In this document: piece after piece, positions 6,403-8,257 of the stretch
Layout of the letters: every line of letters begins with the position of its first letter
How positions within the stretch are numbered: the first letter of the stretch is position 1
Assembly: GCA_003343805.1 (NCBI GenBank)
Contig: QAKM01000011.1
Location: forward strand, 1-8,257
DNA length: 8,257 nt
Direction: 5' to 3'
DNA from: Bacillota bacterium
Lineage (GTDB): Bacteria; Bacillota; Clostridia; Christensenellales; Borkfalkiaceae
Translations under genes and position numbers: made by a program
Notes under the pieces: generated by a model
What the model saw: only the letters and a program-made list of their open reading frames with translations
The model's database searches: none
What the model was told of the DNA's origin: nothing

Positions 6403-7260
6403 TTATTGGTAGGTGGCGCAGCCGTAATCCAGAATGGCTTTCCCATCCCGGTTGTTGACCATACGGAAGACCGCTCTTCCTTCTTCTTTCCACACCTGGA
6501 GGGTAAAACTATCTCCAGGCATCGCCACACTGCGGAACTGATTTTCAATAGAAACCAGCCGTTCTGGTTGGCCCGGGAAAAGCAGCCGCGTCAGCAGGCG
6601 GCAGGCGTGGCCCAGGCTGCACAATCCATGAACGATGGGACGGTCAAAGCCACTTTTTTGGGCAAAAGCTGGATCAACATGGAGGGGGAAGGTATCTCCT
6701 GTCAGGCGATAAAGCAACGGCGTATTGTCGGGATAGTGGTCCTCCGCTGTCAGGTCGGGGGCTCGCTCGGGAATTTCTACCGTACTGGCAGGAGGCTTGG
6801 GACCACCAAACCCACCTGCCCATCGATTGAGATAGCCCATGGTATTGGTAAAAACAGTTTCGCCGCTTTCATCGGTGGCTGTAATTTCCACCTCGATTTT
6901 TGCCCCCTTGCCTTCACCGCGGTCATAAACTCCAGTGATGACCTTGTCAATAGTCAGGCTGCCCTCCACAGGTATGGGGCGGAAAAGGGTCAGTTTGTGG
7001 TCCATATGAAGCGTGCCCTCTTTCTTCATCCCTGTGATTTTGCTTGTGGGCATGACGGGCTGCTCACTGTATGGCTCAGTTCCAAATGTAGCGGCACAGG
7101 GAATCACACCAAAGGTGGGGATGGCCTTGAGCACCTTTTCATAGACATATTCCAGTTCTTTTTGCCCCGCCCCGACGCTTAAATTGTAAAGGATAACGTC
7201 ACGCCAGGTATAGGTAAATTTTTGTCGGATAGAAAGCCCCACAGCAGATTGGTCCAGCAT
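6403..7260 (-). CDS. Hydratase-2 type enoyl-CoA hydratase, tandem hotdog MaoC family
   Basis: A 285-residue protein with the two-hotdog layout of the hydratase-2 domain of peroxisomal MFE-2, expected to convert trans-2-enoyl-CoA to (R)-3-hydroxyacyl-CoA. The N-terminal half has DVILYNLSVGAG (21-32) and PTFGVIP (48-54). GGFGG (149-153) lies in the linker. The C-terminal MaoC half has YRLTGDTFPLHVDP (184-197) and GFDRPIVHGLCSLG (204-217). Asp189 and His194 correspond to the catalytic Asp and His of the motif normally written GDxNPLH; the Asn is Phe191 here. The frame opens at 7290, but the ATG at 7260 is chosen because AAAAAGGAGG (minus strand, 7268-7277) lies seven bases upstream and would otherwise be translated. 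It lies 82 bases downstream of a second acyl-CoA dehydrogenase. Family sure; activity depends on the altered motif. Confidence 0.9.
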   Translation of the reverse strand: MLDQSAVGLSIRQKFTYTWRDVILYNLSVGAGQKELEYVYEKVLKAIPTFGVIPCAATFGTEPYSEQPVMPTSKITGMKKEGTLHMDHKLTLFRPIPVEGSLTIDKVITGVYDRGEGKGAKIEVEITATDESGETVFTNTMGYLNRWAGGFGGPKPPASTVEIPERAPDLTAEDHYPDNTPLLYRLTGDTFPLHVDPAFAQKSGFDRPIVHGLCSLGHACRLLTRLLFPGQPERLVSIENQFRSVAMPGDSFTLQVWKEEGRAVFRMVNNRDGKAILDYGCATYQ

Positions 7261-7300
7261 GAAAAAGCCTCCTTTTTGTTTTTTAGCCATGCAAAATGGA

Positions 7301-7331
7301 ATGACCCCGACCCTTTAGGGGACGGGGTCAT
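7301..7331 (-). terminator. Hairpin between dehydrogenase and hydratase genes, possible partial terminator
   Basis: ATGACCCCG (7301-7309) pairs with CGGGGTCAT (7323-7331), followed by an A/A mismatch and three more G-C pairs around the loop TTTAG. On the minus strand the tail is TCCATTTTGC, with only four T. It begins 11 bases after the dehydrogenase stop and could reduce, without fully stopping, transcription into the hydratase. Confidence 0.55.
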
Positions 7332-7342
7332 CGGCACGCATG

Positions 7343-8257
7343 TTATTTTGTAACCTTATACTGACGGAGCACCTCACCGCTGATGACCATGCGCTGAATT
7401 TCATTGGTGCCCTCAAAAATCTGGAAGATTTTTGCGTCTCTCATGTACTTCTCCATGGGATAGTCCCGCATATAGCCATAGCCGCCCAGAATCTGAACAC
7501 CCTCTGTGGCTACACGGTTCAGAGCATCCGAGCAGTAGCACTTGGCAATGGGGCCCAGGGCAGCGGCGCTGGGGTCTCCCGCGTCTAGCAGAGCGGCGAC
7601 TTTCATTCCAATGGCCCTGCTTGTCTCAATGGCGATCTGCATATCGGCCAGCTTGTTGGAGATGGCTTGCTGCTTGCAGATGGGCTTGCCCATGGTGACA
7701 CGGACCTGAGAGTACTTGGCGGCCTCTTCGAGAATGGCCCGCATAATACCCACACAGCCGCTGCCCACACCGGCCCGGCCTTGCTCCAGGGTCTTCATGG
7801 CAATCTTGAAGCCCTCCCCCTCCTTGCCGATGATGGCAGAGGCGGGGATATGGACATCCTCGAAAATAACATCGCAGGTGGCGGACTGGCGGATCCCCAT
7901 CTTGTCCTCATGTTTGCCAATAGAGACCCCGGGCAGATGGGCATCTACCAGGAACATGGTCAGGCCTTTATAGCCCAGGCTACGGTCCACAGAGGCGACC
8001 ACACACATAAAATCGGCATAGCAGGCGTTGGTGATAAAGCATTTGCGCCCATTGAGAATATACTCACTGCCATCGGCAGTCTTTTCCGCAGTCGTGCGGC
8101 AGGCGCCGGCATCCGATCCGGCATCAGGCTCGGTGAGCGCAAAGGATGCAAAGCCGCTACGCTTTTTGGGCCATCTGGGGTCACGGCCAGGCTTATCGCT
8201 CATCAGAGTCTCCACGCACCACCGTTTCTGCTCTTCCGTTCCAGCAATAAGGACGGG
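7343..8257 (-). CDS. Second acyl-CoA dehydrogenase, N-terminus cut by the right edge
   Basis: The frame is open to the last base; 304 residues are visible and about 75-80 N-terminal residues are missing, judged from the usual length of about 380. A GTG at 8215 is internal: upstream codons read VLIAGTEEQKRW, typical of the family before the flavin-binding sheet. Signature 1 is ALTEPDAGSDAGA and signature 2 begins QILGGYGYMRD near the C-terminus. The Glu in IFEGTNEIQR is the expected catalytic base. The enzyme would oxidise an acyl-CoA with FAD and pass electrons to ETF. It is clearly a different paralogue from the dehydrogenase at 2369-3520. A basic, proline-containing stretch (KPGRDPRWPKKRSG) before signature 1 makes this segment about 13 residues longer than in the other copy. 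It is followed by the hydratase-2 gene, its likely product-consuming partner. Confidence 0.92.
   Translation of the reverse strand, partial: PVLIAGTEEQKRWCVETLMSDKPGRDPRWPKKRSGFASFALTEPDAGSDAGACRTTAEKTADGSEYILNGRKCFITNACYADFMCVVASVDRSLGYKGLTMFLVDAHLPGVSIGKHEDKMGIRQSATCDVIFEDVHIPASAIIGKEGEGFKIAMKTLEQGRAGVGSGCVGIMRAILEEAAKYSQVRVTMGKPICKQQAISNKLADMQIAIETSRAIGMKVAALLDAGDPSAAALGPIAKCYCSDALNRVATEGVQILGGYGYMRDYPMEKYMRDAKIFQIFEGTNEIQRMVISGEVLRQYKVTK

Noticed and set aside
6397..7182. Plus-strand open frame of 261 codons opposite the hydratase-2 gene
   Set aside because: No recognisable domain and fully antisense to a gene with catalytic motifs and a strong ribosome binding site.
7261..7290. Ten-residue N-terminal extension of the hydratase to the ATG at 7290
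   Set aside because: It would translate through a strong AAGGAGG site that is ideally spaced for the ATG at 7260.
8213..8215. GTG at 8215 as the start of the second acyl-CoA dehydrogenase
   Set aside because: Upstream in-frame codons to the window edge encode conserved family sequence (AGTEEQK), so the gene begins outside the window.
1..8257. CRISPR array, insertion sequence, tRNA or rRNA gene, riboswitch
   Set aside because: No regularly spaced repeats, transposase motifs, cloverleaf folds or known aptamer cores were noticed on either strand by eye.

Overview
The window reads as ordinary protein-coding chromosome from a moderately GC-rich Firmicute. Strong AGGAGG-type ribosome binding sites, short intergenic gaps, intrinsic terminators and an anaerobe-style set of acyl-CoA enzymes suggest a Clostridia member, possibly an Oscillospirales-like gut bacterium. 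That placement is inference; no taxonomic marker is present. Nearly everything in the window concerns activation and beta-oxidation-like processing of a carboxylic acid as its CoA thioester.

Layout. At the left edge (1-193, minus strand) is an open frame that runs out of the window and resembles the N-terminal part of a ribonucleotide reductase. It has no ATG and overlaps a perfect 15-bp hairpin (162-200). Next is a minus-strand crotonase-fold gene (212-1024), closer to the PaaG/isomerase type than to a classical hydratase. A 323-bp divergent control region (1025-1347) carries a striking nested palindrome (1162-1183) and a candidate sigma-70-type promoter. From it a plus-strand operon runs through four genes: an FMN-dependent nitronate monooxygenase/FabK-like oxidoreductase (1348-2319), an acyl-CoA dehydrogenase (2369-3520), a family III CoA-transferase resembling FldA/HadA (3539-4759) and a GntP-superfamily permease (4862-6196). 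A textbook terminator ends it (6208-6246). Facing it on the minus strand are an acyl-CoA dehydrogenase cut by the right edge (7343-8257) and a two-hotdog MaoC/hydratase-2 protein (6406-7260 coding, stop at 6403). That side has its own terminator (6327-6369).

How it may work together (inference): the permease imports an organic acid, the CoA-transferase loads CoA onto it from another acyl-CoA, and the dehydrogenases introduce or remove a 2,3 double bond using electron-transfer flavoproteins encoded elsewhere. The crotonase may move the double bond. The hydratase-2 protein would add water to give an (R)-3-hydroxyacyl-CoA, and the flavin oxidoreductase would act on an intermediate or protect against a toxic nitronate. 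The substrate cannot be read from sequence. No mobile element, CRISPR array, rRNA or tRNA gene was seen. The most checkable oddities are the replaced catalytic residues in the crotonase and hydratase-2 proteins, the nested palindrome, and the start of the reductase-like frame.
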